Shown in pieces: positions 1-10,976 of a DNA stretch of 64,000 nucleotides; position 1 is the stretch's first letter, and each line of letters opens with the position of its first letter. The stretch covers positions 23,943,632 to 24,007,631 of the forward strand of contig CM044867.1 in the NCBI GenBank assembly GCA_024500155.1, written 5' to 3'. Below the pieces are notes generated by a model. It saw only the letters and a program-made list of their open reading frames with translations, had not been told where the DNA came from and ran no database searches. The stretch is from Chenopodium formosanum (lineage: Eukaryota > Streptophyta > Magnoliopsida > Caryophyllales > Amaranthaceae). The translations under genes were made by a program, and so were the position numbers.

Positions 1-300
1 TAGTGGTGATGGTGAATTGAGTGGTTTGAATGGTGGTGGTGTTTTATTATAAGTGGTGGTGCTTTAGGTAGTTCGAATGGTGTTGTTTTGGGGCGGTGGT
101 GAATGATTAGGTAATTTTAGATTTAAGAGGTGGTGGTGTTTAGTTGATGTTTTTAGATTTAGGTGGTGGTGCTTTATATTTGGGTGATGATGGTGGTTGG
201 TTAGTGTGTGTGGACTGTGGAGTGGGTGGTGGTCGCCAGTGTGGTGTTGCGATTTTTTTGATGGTGGCAAACTGGTGGAAGATAATGGAGGGGGTGGTGA
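1..300. repeat. TGG/GGT-rich low-complexity tract
   Basis: Irregular tandem repetition of TGGTGGTG blocks separated by short TTTAG/TTAGAT spacers. Both strands show open frames here (His-rich or Gly-rich), but they simply follow the repeat and have no domain character. It is best read as minisatellite-like DNA cut by the window start. Confidence 0.7.
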
Positions 301-330
301 TAGGAAGCCTTAACCAAACTTCAATTTTTT

Positions 331-1045
331 AAATCACGTGGCTTCCCTCAATTTATACTATATTACATTGCATTGGAATTTGTGCACATAAAAAGTGTCG
401 CAACTAAGAAAAACTGAGAATATATAGTAATAAAACAAGAAATTACTATCATTAAAAACGAAAAGAATAATAATAAAAAGCATTTTAGTAAAAAAAAAGT
501 TGGAATCTTTACCCCAAGAAAAGAACATGAGATTGGACCAGATTGGTATGGCTCCACATAACATTTTCGCTCCGGAAGCACTGTATGACATCAAAAGCCC
601 TTTTACCACTTAACATCATGTCATTTACTCCATATACGGAATTCTATTGAAATCTTAGTTCAATTGTCATCAAAACTACATACCTTTAGCCTTTGAGGTA
701 AGCTTGGGCATCAAACTGCACCAATCATGATCACAAACGAATTAAGTGATATATTAAAATGTAAATTACAAGGAGATGCTTCTATCAGAATTTTTATAAT
801 AAAATAGAATATAATAAAACTACAAAGAGATGCTTCAATATATAAATAAATATAATGAGAGCCAAGGCTAAAAAGGAAACATGAACTAATCTAGGCCCTT
901 AGACCATGTTAACTAGACACTCAAAAGATTCCCGTATCATTAATGGCATTTTCATAATATTTCAACTTTACAAAATAGTTTCAAGTTTTTTTCTAAAAAG
1001 TAAATGAAAAATTAATAAAAGTAAAAATTGCCTTTCATAAAAAAT
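331..1045. other. AT-rich DNA without recognisable feature
   Basis: No open frame with coding character on either strand, and no terminal repeats or RNA gene that I can see. Confidence 0.5.
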
Positions 1046-1168
1046 GGAAATGTATATGTATACATGTATGTATATGTACGTATGTATGTATATGTATACA
1101 TGTATGTATATATGTATGTATATGTATACATGTATGTATATATATATATGTATATATATATATACATA
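1046..1168. repeat. TATG/TACA/TA microsatellite
   Basis: Mixed array of GTATGTATA, TATACATG and TA units, about 120 bp. It creates a spurious His/Ile/Thr-rich frame on the minus strand. Confidence 0.9.
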
Positions 1169-1670
1169 ACATAAAGCAGAGAGGGAAAATGTCTAATCGT
1201 TGCACATAACCTGTAACGGAGGTAGTATAAGCAATTCTCAAGTAACTACATATGCAAACACCCAAATCTCAAATTATCCATTCATACAAAAGCTCTCAAG
1301 AATTAATTGCACTGCAAGTCTGCAATTATTCGACAATGTTCTGTTCATTTTACATCTCTAATGAAATTGCTTGTCAACTTAAGGATTTCATCATACCATA
1401 AACCTACCCAAATTATTGGGCATAATTTCAGCAGTACTTCACGATTCCTATGCTAGCACTTTAGTTAACAGGGGAGGATGCAAATTGTATGACTACACAC
1501 ACTTTGTCATGTATCTTTCAAAGACAATATATTCATGTGACTATTTTTGCCAAAATTAAGGGGTTACACTAGCACAAACATACTATTCAGCCAACCAAAT
1601 AGGAGTAGGAGTAAAAAACAGACTGCTCAACCAAATGTTAGTGCATATGTAATATAGCATCAAACTCTCT

Positions 1671-4600
1671 TTACCCCTGTATGTTGGCACCACCAGGCTT
1701 TAAGCTAAGTCCCGCATCTTCAAGCTCAGATATAATGTGGATTGGCAGCTCAGACATCGGTACACTCTTGAATAGAGATGGAAAATAAATGTCAATAAAA
1801 AAACAATGCAAAGGGAAAAAGGGAGAAAAACAAAACAGAAATAAAGGTAACAGACGTTGAAGTTCCTATGTCATTACTCCAAACATATTAGAAGAGCTTT
1901 TATCACAAAGTTTAGGTTTCTGAAAGCACGAACACTAGTCTCTAGTACTCACAACCACTTCCATGTAGATAACTCCAATTGTCATTCAATTCCTTCTTGA
2001 CCTTTAAGAGTTCCCCTTTTATTTTTAGAGATGGGTTGCTGCAATGGCTTCCACATTACAGGTAGACATTTGATACTTATCCATGTTAAAGGTATTATCC
2101 ATGTGGCACCTAGTCATAAAACTCATTATGACATAAGAGTGCCATATCATCAACATCTTTTCCTTTTGAGATTTAACAATATTGTAGATTTTTCATATAA
2201 AATCTTCGATTAAAAGCAAAATTATAAGATGAGGGTGTATCATTTAAGAAGATTTGGTCATGTAATACGAAGACAAAGTATACCGCATCGATAAGGAGGC
2301 TTGAAGAGTAGCAAAGAGAGAAGGTGAGATATGATCGACAAAAGCAAGCTTGGACAAGGGTGGTTGAAAGCGATAAATGTCAAAGAAGAATGGAGAAAGG
2401 ATCTATGTATATAACTCATGCGATAATGTCTATATGACCCTAATATATACTCCCTCCGTTTTTAGATACTTGCTCCACTTTTCATTTCCGACCGTTTTTA
2501 AATACTTGATTCATTTCCTAATTTAAAAAGCTTTTATTATATTTAATTCATTTCACTCAACTAGTAGACCCAACATAAATCATATTTTATTAATTTCATA
2601 TTCTCTCTCCTCCAATTTTCTCAACTACTTTTGCTTTTTACAACTTTTTATTTTTTTACCTACCCTACTACCTCCATATTTTATTACTTTATCCAATTTC
2701 TCTTTAAACTTCGCACATGGAGAAACGGATTGTGTACTGTTGTTGTAACATCTGTAATAAAATACTAAATTTGCTATGTTACTCGAACTTGGCTTAAAGG
2801 CCGCCGAACCTATGTCGACACAAATCACACAACCAACGCGGATTTGAACACCCACGAAATTCATGAATCTACGCCATAATTATGAAAGAAGAAAGGGATG
2901 GTTTACCATTTCTTGTTTTTCTCTCACTTACTACTCTCTTTTTATTCACATGACTTTTTAAAACATAAGAATTTTAATTACCATTCCTTTTTTTTTTTTA
3001 ATTCAGTTGTTGACCACAATTTCCTTTTCAATTTTCATTTTTCTTTTCCTTTGGCCACATGATAATCTAATCGATTTTCTCACCTCTTTTAATTCTTTCT
3101 TTCACACAAATTTACAGTATTTTTTGGCTATTTTTCTAGTCAAGTAGGCTTTTACATTGTTTTTTATAACTACTTGGCTTTAGCACCTACTTAACAATTC
3201 TAATAATAGCAAGGTTTTTTTGCTAAATATTTATCTTGGATTTAAATGTCAGTAAAATCAAGGATGTAAGAGAAAGAAGATATAAAGAAGATAAATACGA
3301 AATACTGAGAAGGTGTACCTCAACCCTTGAGTGACAATAGCGCTCAATGACACCTCTAGCCATCGACATAGTTTTGACCACATACCATGCTATCGTCAAT
3401 TTCTTCATCACCCTTTCCATTTTAATTTTCAATTGGAACTTATCCCAAAATTTGCAAGTGACTCCACATATCTCATGCAGGTATGATACATCTCTTAACC
3501 CCCGACATATGTGTTGCCCAACTGGGGTGGTCTCTAGGTCCCCCTCAGACGAGACCATGAGCTTATCCCAAGCAACCAACAACAATACAGCATATGTTTG
3601 GGCAGAACTACAATTTATCAAATCAATGCAAAAAACCTTGACTTTATGACTATGTGACGCCAGAAGTCTGATAGTATCAATGGGTTCTTTCTGCCAAGCA
3701 TAGGACTAAGTCAAAGCATGAACTTTATTTTCAAGAGTAGTAAGTAAAAACTGGAAAGAACAATAAAAGTAGATGATCACCAATTCTGGTAAGCAGAAAA
3801 GGTAGAAAAGCTTGAAGATGGAATTTTCATCAGCGCAACCTTTTTCAAAATATTTATGCTTACTGTGACATTGAAAACGCAAACCCAAGAGTAAATCTCC
3901 TAAAAGTCAAATAAAGAAACCATGAAACAGGAAGGTTTGGGAACGAGGCACGCACCTGAATGCATATACCCCATTCCAAAGTGGGGTTCCAAAACCAAAA
4001 CATGAAAGATCAGGGTCAGCTCCATGATCTAAAAGAACCTTAGTCATGCCATAAGATAAGTTCCTAGCCGCCATGTTCAAAGGGGAATCTCCCCCAAAAA
4101 ATTCCACATTTACATCCACATCGAGTCCAGATTCAAGCAGTGCAGCAGCACAAGCAGCAGCAGAATGCTGGCAGATCAACTCGAAAACCTCAACTGGAGA
4201 ATATTCCTGCACCAACTCACGGTTGGCTATCAGGAAAGAGGCAAATTGATCCTTGTCGTCGATACCAATAAGCCTTTTGATTTCAGTCAATAAGTTATAA
4301 TATGGAACAAGGTAAGCAGCCCCTTCTGCTTCAATTAATTTATGAGTAACACCAATCTTCTCAGCCACTCCCAAAAAAAACCTTGGGGGGGCGTTATTCC
4401 CAAGACCCAATATCAAAAATTCAAGTTGTTCTTCAGGAGTCATAAAACCTTCATCTATCTGTTCACACAAGACCCCAACATCACATCACCATGAAATTTT
4501 ACTACTTTATTACACTTCTAATATAAAGGTCAAATCTTTCTATGAAATAAATGAAAATTATTAATTATAAATTAGAAAATACATAAGTTTAGGGATATTT

Positions 4601-4811
4601 TGATTCATAATAAAATTAGGCTCATAATTTTCTTTTCTTTTGGTTATGATGTTTCACAATCTTAGAATTTAGAACCAATAGTTGAGATTTTCGAACCCTA
4701 CACTTAATGCACTGACAATTAAATTAGATTAGATCAGAGATAAACCCTAGATTGTGAAATTGGTAAGATGATACAAAAAAGCAAACAACTTACCCCATGA
4801 TCGTCTTCCAT
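1671..4811 (-). CDS. Ankyrin-repeat-like protein gene, four-exon model
   Basis: Proposed exons on the minus strand are 4811-4794, 4458-3970, 3705-3319 and 1766-1671. All junctions are phase 0 with GT donors and AG acceptors, and they give about 329 residues. Exon 1 encodes MEDDHG and meets the next exon at GTAAGT. Exon 2 encodes the recognisable part: an Ala/Leu-rich helical region, then ankyrin-like turns (GDSPLNMAARNLS, KVLLDHGADPDLS, GTPLW). Exon 3 (SYAWQKEP...) and the last exon (SVPMSELP...GGANIQG, stop) carry no family I know and are included because phase and splice signals fit. Exon 2 could instead end at 3956 (CAG|GTGCGT), but that phase does not match exon 3. Ankyrin proteins are protein-binding scaffolds; no specific partner can be inferred. 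The upstream region is truncated by a Helitron 170 bp before the start codon, so promoter integrity is doubtful. Confidence 0.5.
2229..2440 (+). pseudogene. LINE reverse-transcriptase C-terminal relic
   Basis: The frame from 2229 reads MRVYHLRRFGHVIRRQ, matching the LRWFGHV-RR signature at the C-terminal end of many plant non-LTR reverse transcriptases. Downstream lies a degraded basic segment and then a WRKDL-like piece, as in that family. A stop follows after 21 codons and further stops interrupt the rest. It lies in the long last intron of the ankyrin gene model, in antisense orientation. It is a short decayed fragment with no poly(A) tail or target duplication visible. Confidence 0.5.
2452..2640 (+). 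mobile_element. Stowaway-like MITE, one end only
   Basis: Begins TACTCCCTCCGTTTTTAGAT, the usual Stowaway terminal sequence, with a related inner copy (CCGTTTTTAAATACTTG) at about 2492. I find no matching inverted end downstream, so it is a truncated copy. Confidence 0.5.
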
Positions 4812-4900
4812 GGGTAATACAAGTATTAGAAGGCGCTGTGCGAATCAACCGAGAACTTGAACTGCGCTCCAATGGATAACGTGAACTGCGATTACTGAGA

Positions 4901-4956
4901 GAGAGAGGTAGGATTTGTCCAAACAAAAAAAAAAAAAAAAAAAAGAGAGAGGTAGG
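4901..4956 (+). mobile_element. Minimal poly(A) retro-insertion with target duplication
   Basis: The 12-bp direct repeat GAGAGAGGTAGG (4901-4912 and 4945-4956) flanks ATTTGTCCAAAC followed by about 20 A. This is the footprint of target-primed reverse transcription that delivered little more than a poly(A) tail. It lies about 100 bp upstream of the ankyrin-like start codon. The GA-rich context makes chance similarity possible. Confidence 0.5.
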
Positions 4957-4991
4957 GTTGGAGGCCTTTATTAAAGTTAACTAGTCTTTTG

Positions 4992-5010
4992 GCCCGTACA
5001 ATGTACGGGC
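4992..5010 (-). other. Helitron 3' terminal hairpin
   Basis: Perfect palindrome with a 9-bp stem and 1-nt loop, seven bases before the terminal CTAG. This is the usual replication-termination structure of Helitrons. Confidence 0.85.
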
Positions 5011-7307
5011 TTGTTATTAGTTGGTTTTTTTTTTTTTTTTTTTTTTGCACGTTTGATTTGATTATTACGTAGACGTCATTTTTTATTTGTGTGTTATCTT
5101 ATGTGTCACTATGACTTTTTATATTTGCATTTTATATCAAATATGAGACTGAAATGTATTTCTAAAAGAGAGTATGCATGGTCTTTTGGAAGATAGATTT
5201 GCAAAATATTATTTAATATATGTCTAGAGTAACTATGTTTACATAGGATAGATGGGGTATGAGATTTCATTCTTCGTCGTGTAGCATCCACATTTGTGTG
5301 TTCTTTTTGGACTCCATTTTTCATGTCGTGGATTTTGCGTTATGTGGTACTTTTGTCTTGAATTTCTTCTATTTCTGGGAATGTGTCGTCATTCCTATGA
5401 AATAATATAAATATGAGTAAGGGGGTTTTTTATTTTTAATAAACTTTAACTTGACGATGGTTGTTTACCTTTTTGGTTTATGTTTTTTGCTTGTTGTTGC
5501 CTTTGTTACGATATCGGGCTTCACTTCTTCTTGCTTAAGCTCAATTTAGATACAAAGGCTTCCTGGTTGGTTTTTACCACAAGACTAGTAATTCAAAGAG
5601 ATATAATTCCAACATTTATTTTAAATGCTCCCTTGCAGCTATTAATCAATCAACCATAATTTTTCATAGAAATCTTGATCAACTCTAGTCATACAAAGCT
5701 TCAACTCTTGACCACAAGCCCTAAGTTCAACATAATAGAAACCAAGGAGAGAACAAATGCAATGCAAGTGCTTTGACAAACATCTCTCTTAACTAAATTG
5801 TCTCTTCTCCTGATGAAGTAACTTGTTAATTATCCAAAAGCTTCCTTCAATGGCAAAAATACACTTTTCTCTGAACTTCAATCATAGAAGCAAGCATGAT
5901 AAAAATAGTTCAAGTGTAATAAAAATAGCATGATAAAAAGTGTAATAAGTTTCATATGACAACATATTTTCCGAATCATACAGATTAGTAAGGTATCTCC
6001 ATGGTATTAAGTCTATTTGAATGCTCAACAACATCCACTTCATCAAAGTGGTAATAGTTTCCACTAATATTTCAAGACTAATTTTCATAGGAGCTATCCT
6101 TGGATCTAGCTATCCAATGATGCCATTATGGACAGGTCCAGAAATTAATTAATAATTAATTATAATTTATCTTAAACAAAATGCAAGAGATGATAAGAAA
6201 ACAGAACTGGGAATTTATAAAACCACGGGAGTGCAGATAAAAAGCCACCATATGAGACTTCAAATGTAAAGCAACACGTGACTATGCCATAAAGTAAACA
6301 ACCATCACAGAGAAAACAAACCCACTAAACAAAGAAAAAACAATCCAAATTCAGATAAGCTAATGCAACAACACAATTTCAATTCCCCAAAAATGTTGAA
6401 GCTTATAACAAATATCAGATTAAATTAGCCAAAGAGCTTTACATCTTGCAACAACCTTCAATTTGCATCAAGCTCTCTACAAAATCAAACAACCATTTCC
6501 AAATCTTGTTAATTGGGGGTTACAATATAAATCCTACAAAATAAGAATAATTAAAAAAAAAATAAAAAAAAAAAAAAAAAAAAAAAGCACAACATGATAG
6601 TCACTCACCAAATGTGAAGGCGAATCTGCATATAAATTTGATAATGGAGGTACTATGTTATACAGAGTTAATATTGCATTGAGAGATGAGTGAATAAATA
6701 CCCAAAAATCGTTATCATCATTATTATGAGAAGAATTTGTAACCGAAAACATGATTTAAGAAATTAAATTTGTGGGAATTGAAGAGGGGAGATGAAGAGG
6801 AAGAGTGTGTGGGATTATTGTGGGTTAATTTGCCGATGAAGATGGAGCGGCCATGGAATTTGCTGGGTTCGTTTTCGGTTTGCATATACTACATATTACA
6901 AATAATAAATGTGTAATAAAAGGTAATCAAGAGAGAAGATGATTATGTGTCAAAAAAAAAAAAAAAAAAAAAAAAAACAAGGAAGATTGCGTAGTCTAAA
7001 TTGTACAGGTGGAATGAAGGTAAAAGTGCGGCAATGTGTATTTTTGATTAATTTGTTTACTTTGCTTAATTATCTTTAATCAAATTTGTTTGTAATATTA
7101 TTTATGAAATTTTTATGCTTTAAAATATTGCTTGCATACATAATGATATAGACTCAAGCTCAGACCCGTAAGGTTTTGGGATGTATACAATTTCTTGCGA
7201 TTATCCAAATAATGATATCTCTTAATACGGAGTAATATTATTCTGTAATATTATTATAAGTTTTAAATAATATTATTATGTAGTATTATTATAAGTTTAC
7301 TATTATT

Positions 7308-7308
7308 A

Positions 7309-7340
<32 letters not shown>
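7308..7340. repeat. (AGAT)n microsatellite
   Basis: About eight AGAT/ATAG units inside the Helitron. Confidence 0.95.
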
Positions 7341-7348
7341 GACAATTG

Positions 7349-7460
7349 CACACGTGGCAATTTGATTGGAATAGTGATTACTTGGCACATTGAATTGGAA
7401 TAGTGAACACGTGGCACATTGGATTGGAATAGTGAACACTTGGCACATTGGATTGTAAAA
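7349..7460. repeat. 29-bp minisatellite with G-box cores
   Basis: About four tandem units of roughly 29 bp with the pattern CACGTGGCACATTGGATTGG plus AATAGTGAA. Two units contain CACGTG and two have CACTTG. CACGTG is the G-box core bound by plant bZIP and bHLH factors; any regulatory role here is inference. Confidence 0.75.
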
Positions 7461-7794
7461 GAGAGCATAGGATGGGGACATGTGTGTATCATGGTTTGAG
7501 TTTTTAAATACTAAGTATAGATAAGTAGGGGTGTTCAAAAAAACCCGACTCGATTATCCCGACCCGATTTCCCGATGACCCGGTAAATACCCGATGGGAA
7601 ATTTGGGGAAAAAATCTATTTTTTCGGGACGGGTACCCGACCCGGGAAAATTGCATGTTATCCGGGTCGGGACATGGGCCGCATTTTTTTATATTCGGGT
7701 ACCCGGATTCCCGAAAATAAATTAATATTCTTTAAAAAAAAAACCCCTCAAATTTTAGCCCAGCCCATTACTCCATTAGGGTTCTCATTTATCT

Positions 7795-7935
7795 GATTCT
7801 CTCTTCCTCTCTCTGCCGCTCTCTCTCTTCCTCTCCTTTCTCTTCTTCTCTCTGCTTCAATTCGTGCCTCTCTCTCTTCCTCTCTTCCTCTCACAGATCT
7901 TCCTCTTACGGACCTTCCTCTCTTCCTCTCTGATA
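7795..7935. repeat. CT-rich tract
   Basis: Polypyrimidine DNA (CTCTCTTCCTCT units) within the hAT-type element, next to the SKP1 fragment. It could be low-complexity expansion or captured non-coding DNA. Confidence 0.6.
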
Positions 7936-8036
7936 TCAGCGCAAACATCTTCAACCATATGCTTAATTGTCTGAGATTCCAAAGCAACCGTATCTTCTAC
8001 CTCGAATGTCTCACCATCTGAGCTTTTCAGAGTAAG
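7932..8036 (-). pseudogene. Captured SKP1-like gene fragment
   Basis: On the minus strand, 35 codons read LTLKSSDGETFEVED, then TVALESQTIKHMVEDVC and ADI. This matches the N-terminal POZ strand-helix region of plant SKP1/ASK proteins, the adaptor that links cullin 1 to F-box proteins in SCF ubiquitin ligases. The frame then runs into the CT-rich tract, and nothing from the rest of SKP1 (about 155-160 residues) is present. It lies inside a hAT-type element, so it is a transduplicated exon piece and not a functional gene. Its preserved reading frame suggests recent capture. Confidence 0.8.
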
Positions 8037-8040
8037 CCAT

Positions 8041-8130
8041 TGATTTTGAGTAATCTTCGAAGAATTTGTGTTGTTGATGATGATGGGTTGATTTTGAGTA
8101 CTTTTCGAAGGGTTTGTGTTGTTGATGATG
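8041..8130. repeat. Tandem duplication of about 45 bp
   Basis: Two adjacent copies of TTGATTTTGAGTA(A/C)T followed by TTCGAAG(A/G)(A/G)TTTGTG and TTGTTGATGATG, inside the hAT-type element. Confidence 0.7.
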
Positions 8131-8623
8131 GATTGATGGCGGTCTCGACTGAGTTTCGGGTGAGGAGAGCGGCTGTCGTCGCCTTTGAAGATTATTAATT
8201 CTGATTTTCCTTTGTCTGATCTTCGAAAGTTCGAATTAATTCTGATTTTCCTTTGTTCTCTTATTCTTATAATTGAATTTTTTTAAAAGATTATTAATTT
8301 ATTGAGTATTTGTTTGATTGAGGTTATTTGATTCATTCTTAGGTTTTTAATTGGTGATTTTATGATTATATTATGCTTGTATGCGTGCTATTCTTGGTAT
8401 TTGCGTGTTTGAGCTTTTTGAGAATGAGAGAATGACAATTAGAGAATGAGAGAATGAGAAAATCCGGGTACCCGATGTCCCGACCCGAATAATTCGGGTA
8501 CCCGAAACCCGGGTACCCGAGATATTCGGGTCGGGACATGGGACAGATTACCAACTACCCGAAAACCCGGGTACTCGGATTTGAACACCCCTACTAATAA
8601 GCCATGACCCGCCACATTTGTAA

Positions 8624-8825
8624 TAGAGGTGATAAAAAATCGGGTCAAGTCGGGCCTTAACACAATTTTTTGTGCCCAAATATGCAAAAAGTAGCGGGTT
8701 TATTGGGCCAAAGTGAGTTTGTTGGGCTTTTTCAGACCAAGTTCGGGTTTTTAAACTAAATATGCGTTTTTATGCTTGCCCAAATCCGCTCTATTTTCGA
8801 GTCGGGTCAATGTTGATGACCTCTA
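8624..8825. mobile_element. Possible short hAT-like MITE
   Basis: TAGAGGTGAT at 8624 and ATGACCTCTA at 8816-8825 form an imperfect inverted repeat about 200 bp apart, with CGGGTC-type subterminal motifs inside. No clear 8-bp target duplication is seen. Confidence 0.35.
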
Positions 8826-8997
8826 AATTTTATAAATTAGATTAGGTCACGTGTCATGCACGACAATTTAACTACGGAATATTATTTATAATTCAACATT
8901 ATATTTTTAAATAAACAAAAAAATATATACATATTTTGTATACTGCATGTGGACAAAATATATAACCAAAGTATTTTTTTTTTTTTTATGTATATAA

Positions 8998-9030
8998 CTA
9001 GTATAGCGCCCGTGCAATGCATGACTTTCA
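8998..9030 (-). mobile_element. Second Helitron 3' terminus
   Basis: On the minus strand a GC-rich imperfect hairpin (CATGCATTGCACGGGC, about 9008-9023) is followed by GCTATA and a terminal CTAG (9001-8998), then host T. The form resembles the Helitron end at 4981. I could not find the matching TC-type 5' end on the right. Confidence 0.6.
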
Positions 9031-9346
9031 AATCTTGATACTCATATATCTTTCACAAAAATTTTAAAATAAAATGATTTAATGAGTAATAATGAATTTA
9101 CTTATCAAGATGTCTTAGTCATATTTTTAACCCTCAAAATAATGACATACGAAGTACAACTTGAAAACAACCTCTTTTTTTATTCTTAAATTTTATAGAA
9201 ATTGAAAAATAATTCAACTCAATCAACTAACAATCAATACCCACATTAAGTCATATTTTTTCCCTCATTTCTACTTGCGCCACTGGCCACCTCATTTTTA
9301 AATGGGAAGATTTGTATGTGTGGCTAGTCATACCGTGTGGCCGGAG

Positions 9347-10330
9347 TGTAATCCCCCGTATTTTTAAATAATTTATAAATAAAATTTAATTATATTAATA
9401 ATATTTATTTGTATTTTTCCGGAATTTAATTTCAAAATTTTCAAATTATTAATTTGGTTTGAATATTATTTTAGCACAAACTATTTTATGAACCTATGTT
9501 CTACAATTTATGCCCCCAATACAAATTAAGTCTACTCCATTTCATTCATTTGGCCCATTATTATATGAGGTCCAATCTTCCTACTTACCCTACAACTCTC
9601 TCTCCTATAAATACCCCATTAATCCCCTAAATTTTCCCCACACAAAAGGTTAGACTTATTTTCTTTCTTCTTTATTTTATTTATTTTATTTTTCTTTTCC
9701 TTTTCTTTTTTCTTTCTTTTTGTTTCTTTCCTTTTTCCTCTTCCTACGTGAGCAAAGCTCACTGCCGCCCAGCCACCTCCGGCGCACCATCTGCCGCCGC
9801 CGCCAGACCTCCGGCGACCCTGCCGGCCCACCAGCAGCCCACAGGGCCTACCTCTTCTTCTCCCCCCTTTGTTTTATTTACCTTGTATGAATTTTAATGT
9901 ATTAGTTTTGGGTTTTGATTTTGTGATATAAAGATTATATTTTTAGTATCAAATTCATGTTTTTGATAGCTTAAACTTATAACTTCAAATTTTAATTGTG
10001 TTATAAATTTTCAGATTTTGTGATTATAAAACCTAGGGTTTTAATTTATTTAAAATGGGATTTTAGGGTTCTTATGATCAATTAATTTGGGGCTTTTATT
10101 CCTATTGGATTTCTATTGATTAATTAAGCATAAATTTTTTTTTAAATCTAATTATATTGCTAGAAATTTATTTGGGTATTAATTCTTGATTTTTGGTTGT
10201 TTTCTAGGAGGTGATTATTCCCTATGAGACTTTTAAGTAATTAAAAGTGGCACAAAGGATTGTTTACACGAGGTACGTACATGTCTACTTCGTTGTAAGT
10301 GGTATCATGTTTAGGTAACAAAAGAAAAGA
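9347..10330 (+). mobile_element. Solo-LTR-like sequence, Ty3/gypsy type
   Basis: Starts TGTAATCCCCCGTATTTTT, followed by an AT-rich U3, a TATA box (TATAAATA, 9606-9613), a GC-rich leader (9770-9840), and a final part with TACACGAGGTACGTACATG-type sequence. No coding sequence follows. The layout resembles LTRs of chromovirus-type gypsy elements. The right boundary is not fixed. Confidence 0.4.
9606..9613 (+). promoter_or_regulatory. TATA box of the solo-LTR-like sequence
   Basis: TATAAATA followed after about 30 bp by a pyrimidine-rich stretch. Confidence 0.45.
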
Positions 10331-10639
10331 ATTTAATTTCATGATTAGAGAACACTTGCTTTGATAGAAATTGTTTGGTTATACATTTAATTAATTTATG
10401 TGCTTATGTTTAGGAGACATGTTTTGGTGAATTGATTATGTTTGTTTGGAATTATGGATGCAAGCACGTTGAATTATATTGGATTAATTGTATGCATGAA
10501 ATGTTGATACAAGCATAATTTTATTGGATTGGTTTGTTAACTACATTTGGATTATTAAAGGATTGGAATTGAATGGTTTAAGTGGAATGAATTTATTATT
10601 ATTCCACAAGGTTATTGTTCCAGGTGTGGATATAATAAT

Positions 10640-10796
10640 AATAATAAAAAAAGTAGTTTTAGGTTTGGGTGGGGACCATAAGAGGAGAGAGATATAATAT
10701 TATAATGTAGGTTTTTGCCAAAAAGAAAAGTGTAACACTAATTAAAATACGGCCGGATTTGATAAATGTAACACTTATTAAAACACGGAGGAAGTA
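10640..10796. mobile_element. Stowaway MITE, right half
   Basis: Ends with AACACGGAGGAAGTA, the inverse of the Stowaway terminal sequence, with two internal TGTAACACTAATTAAAA-type repeats. The left end is missing. Confidence 0.5.
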
Positions 10797-10913
10797 CTTA
10801 TTTCTTTAAGATATCTATATAACTATATTATCTATGAATCTATTTATCCCTATAATTCCTTCCTAACCTATAAAAGTCAGATCATGAAAATAAGGATGCC
10901 CATTAACAAGAAA

Positions 10914-10929
10914 TCCTTATCTACCTTCT

Positions 10930-10967
<38 letters not shown>

Positions 10968-10976
10968 CTTATTTAC
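10914..10976 (+). repeat. Poly(A) tract with imperfect flanking repeat
   Basis: About 34 A (10931-10964) preceded by CCTTCTC. TCCTTATCTAC on the left and TTCTTATTTAC on the right agree at 9 of 11 positions, a possible decayed target duplication. Confidence 0.4.

Larger units (their letters stand above)
4981..7521 (-). mobile_element. Non-autonomous Helitron (2541 bp)
   Basis: On the minus strand the element starts TCTATACTTAGTATTTAAAA (5' end at 7521) and ends in CTAG (4984-4981). A perfect 9-bp hairpin, GCCCGTACA-A-TGTACGGGC (4992-5010), lies just before the end. It is flanked by A on the 5' side and T on the 3' side, as expected for Helitron insertion. It encodes no Rep/helicase, so it would need a helper. 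Removing it rejoins TTAA and TAAG into the 8-bp target duplication of the neighbouring hAT-type element, which independently confirms both boundaries. Inside are A-rich tracts (6550-6586, 6951-6977), a minisatellite and an AGAT microsatellite. Confidence 0.85.
7526..8593. mobile_element. Non-autonomous hAT-type element with captured gene DNA (1068 bp)
   Basis: Terminal inverted repeats TAGGGGTGTTCAAA (7526-7539) and TTTGAACACCCCTA (8580-8593), with CCCGACCCG/CGGGTACCCG subterminal repeats at both ends, are typical of plant hAT non-autonomous elements. The right 8-bp target duplication is CTAATAAG (8594-8601). The left copy, TTAATAAG, is split by the Helitron into TTAA (4977-4980) and TAAG (7522-7525). 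The interior has no transposase; it holds a SKP1 fragment, CT-rich leader-like DNA and a tandem duplication. Confidence 0.8.

Noticed and set aside
1035..1265. His/Ile/Thr-rich minus-strand frame as a gene
   Set aside because: Direct translation of the TATG microsatellite.
7349..7460. Direct repeats as a CRISPR-like array
   Set aside because: Units are contiguous without unique spacers and the genome is a plant.
8997..9030. Pairing the Helitron 3' end at 8998 with the 5' end at 7521
   Set aside because: The order and orientation do not fit: the 5' end at 7521 belongs with the 3' end at 4981, as shown by the restored hAT target duplication.
9342..10787. CGGAG on both sides of the solo-LTR-like sequence as a 5-bp target duplication
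   Set aside because: The right CGGAG is part of the standard Stowaway end (ACGGAGGAAGTA), and the left flank does not continue a Stowaway, so the match is probably chance.
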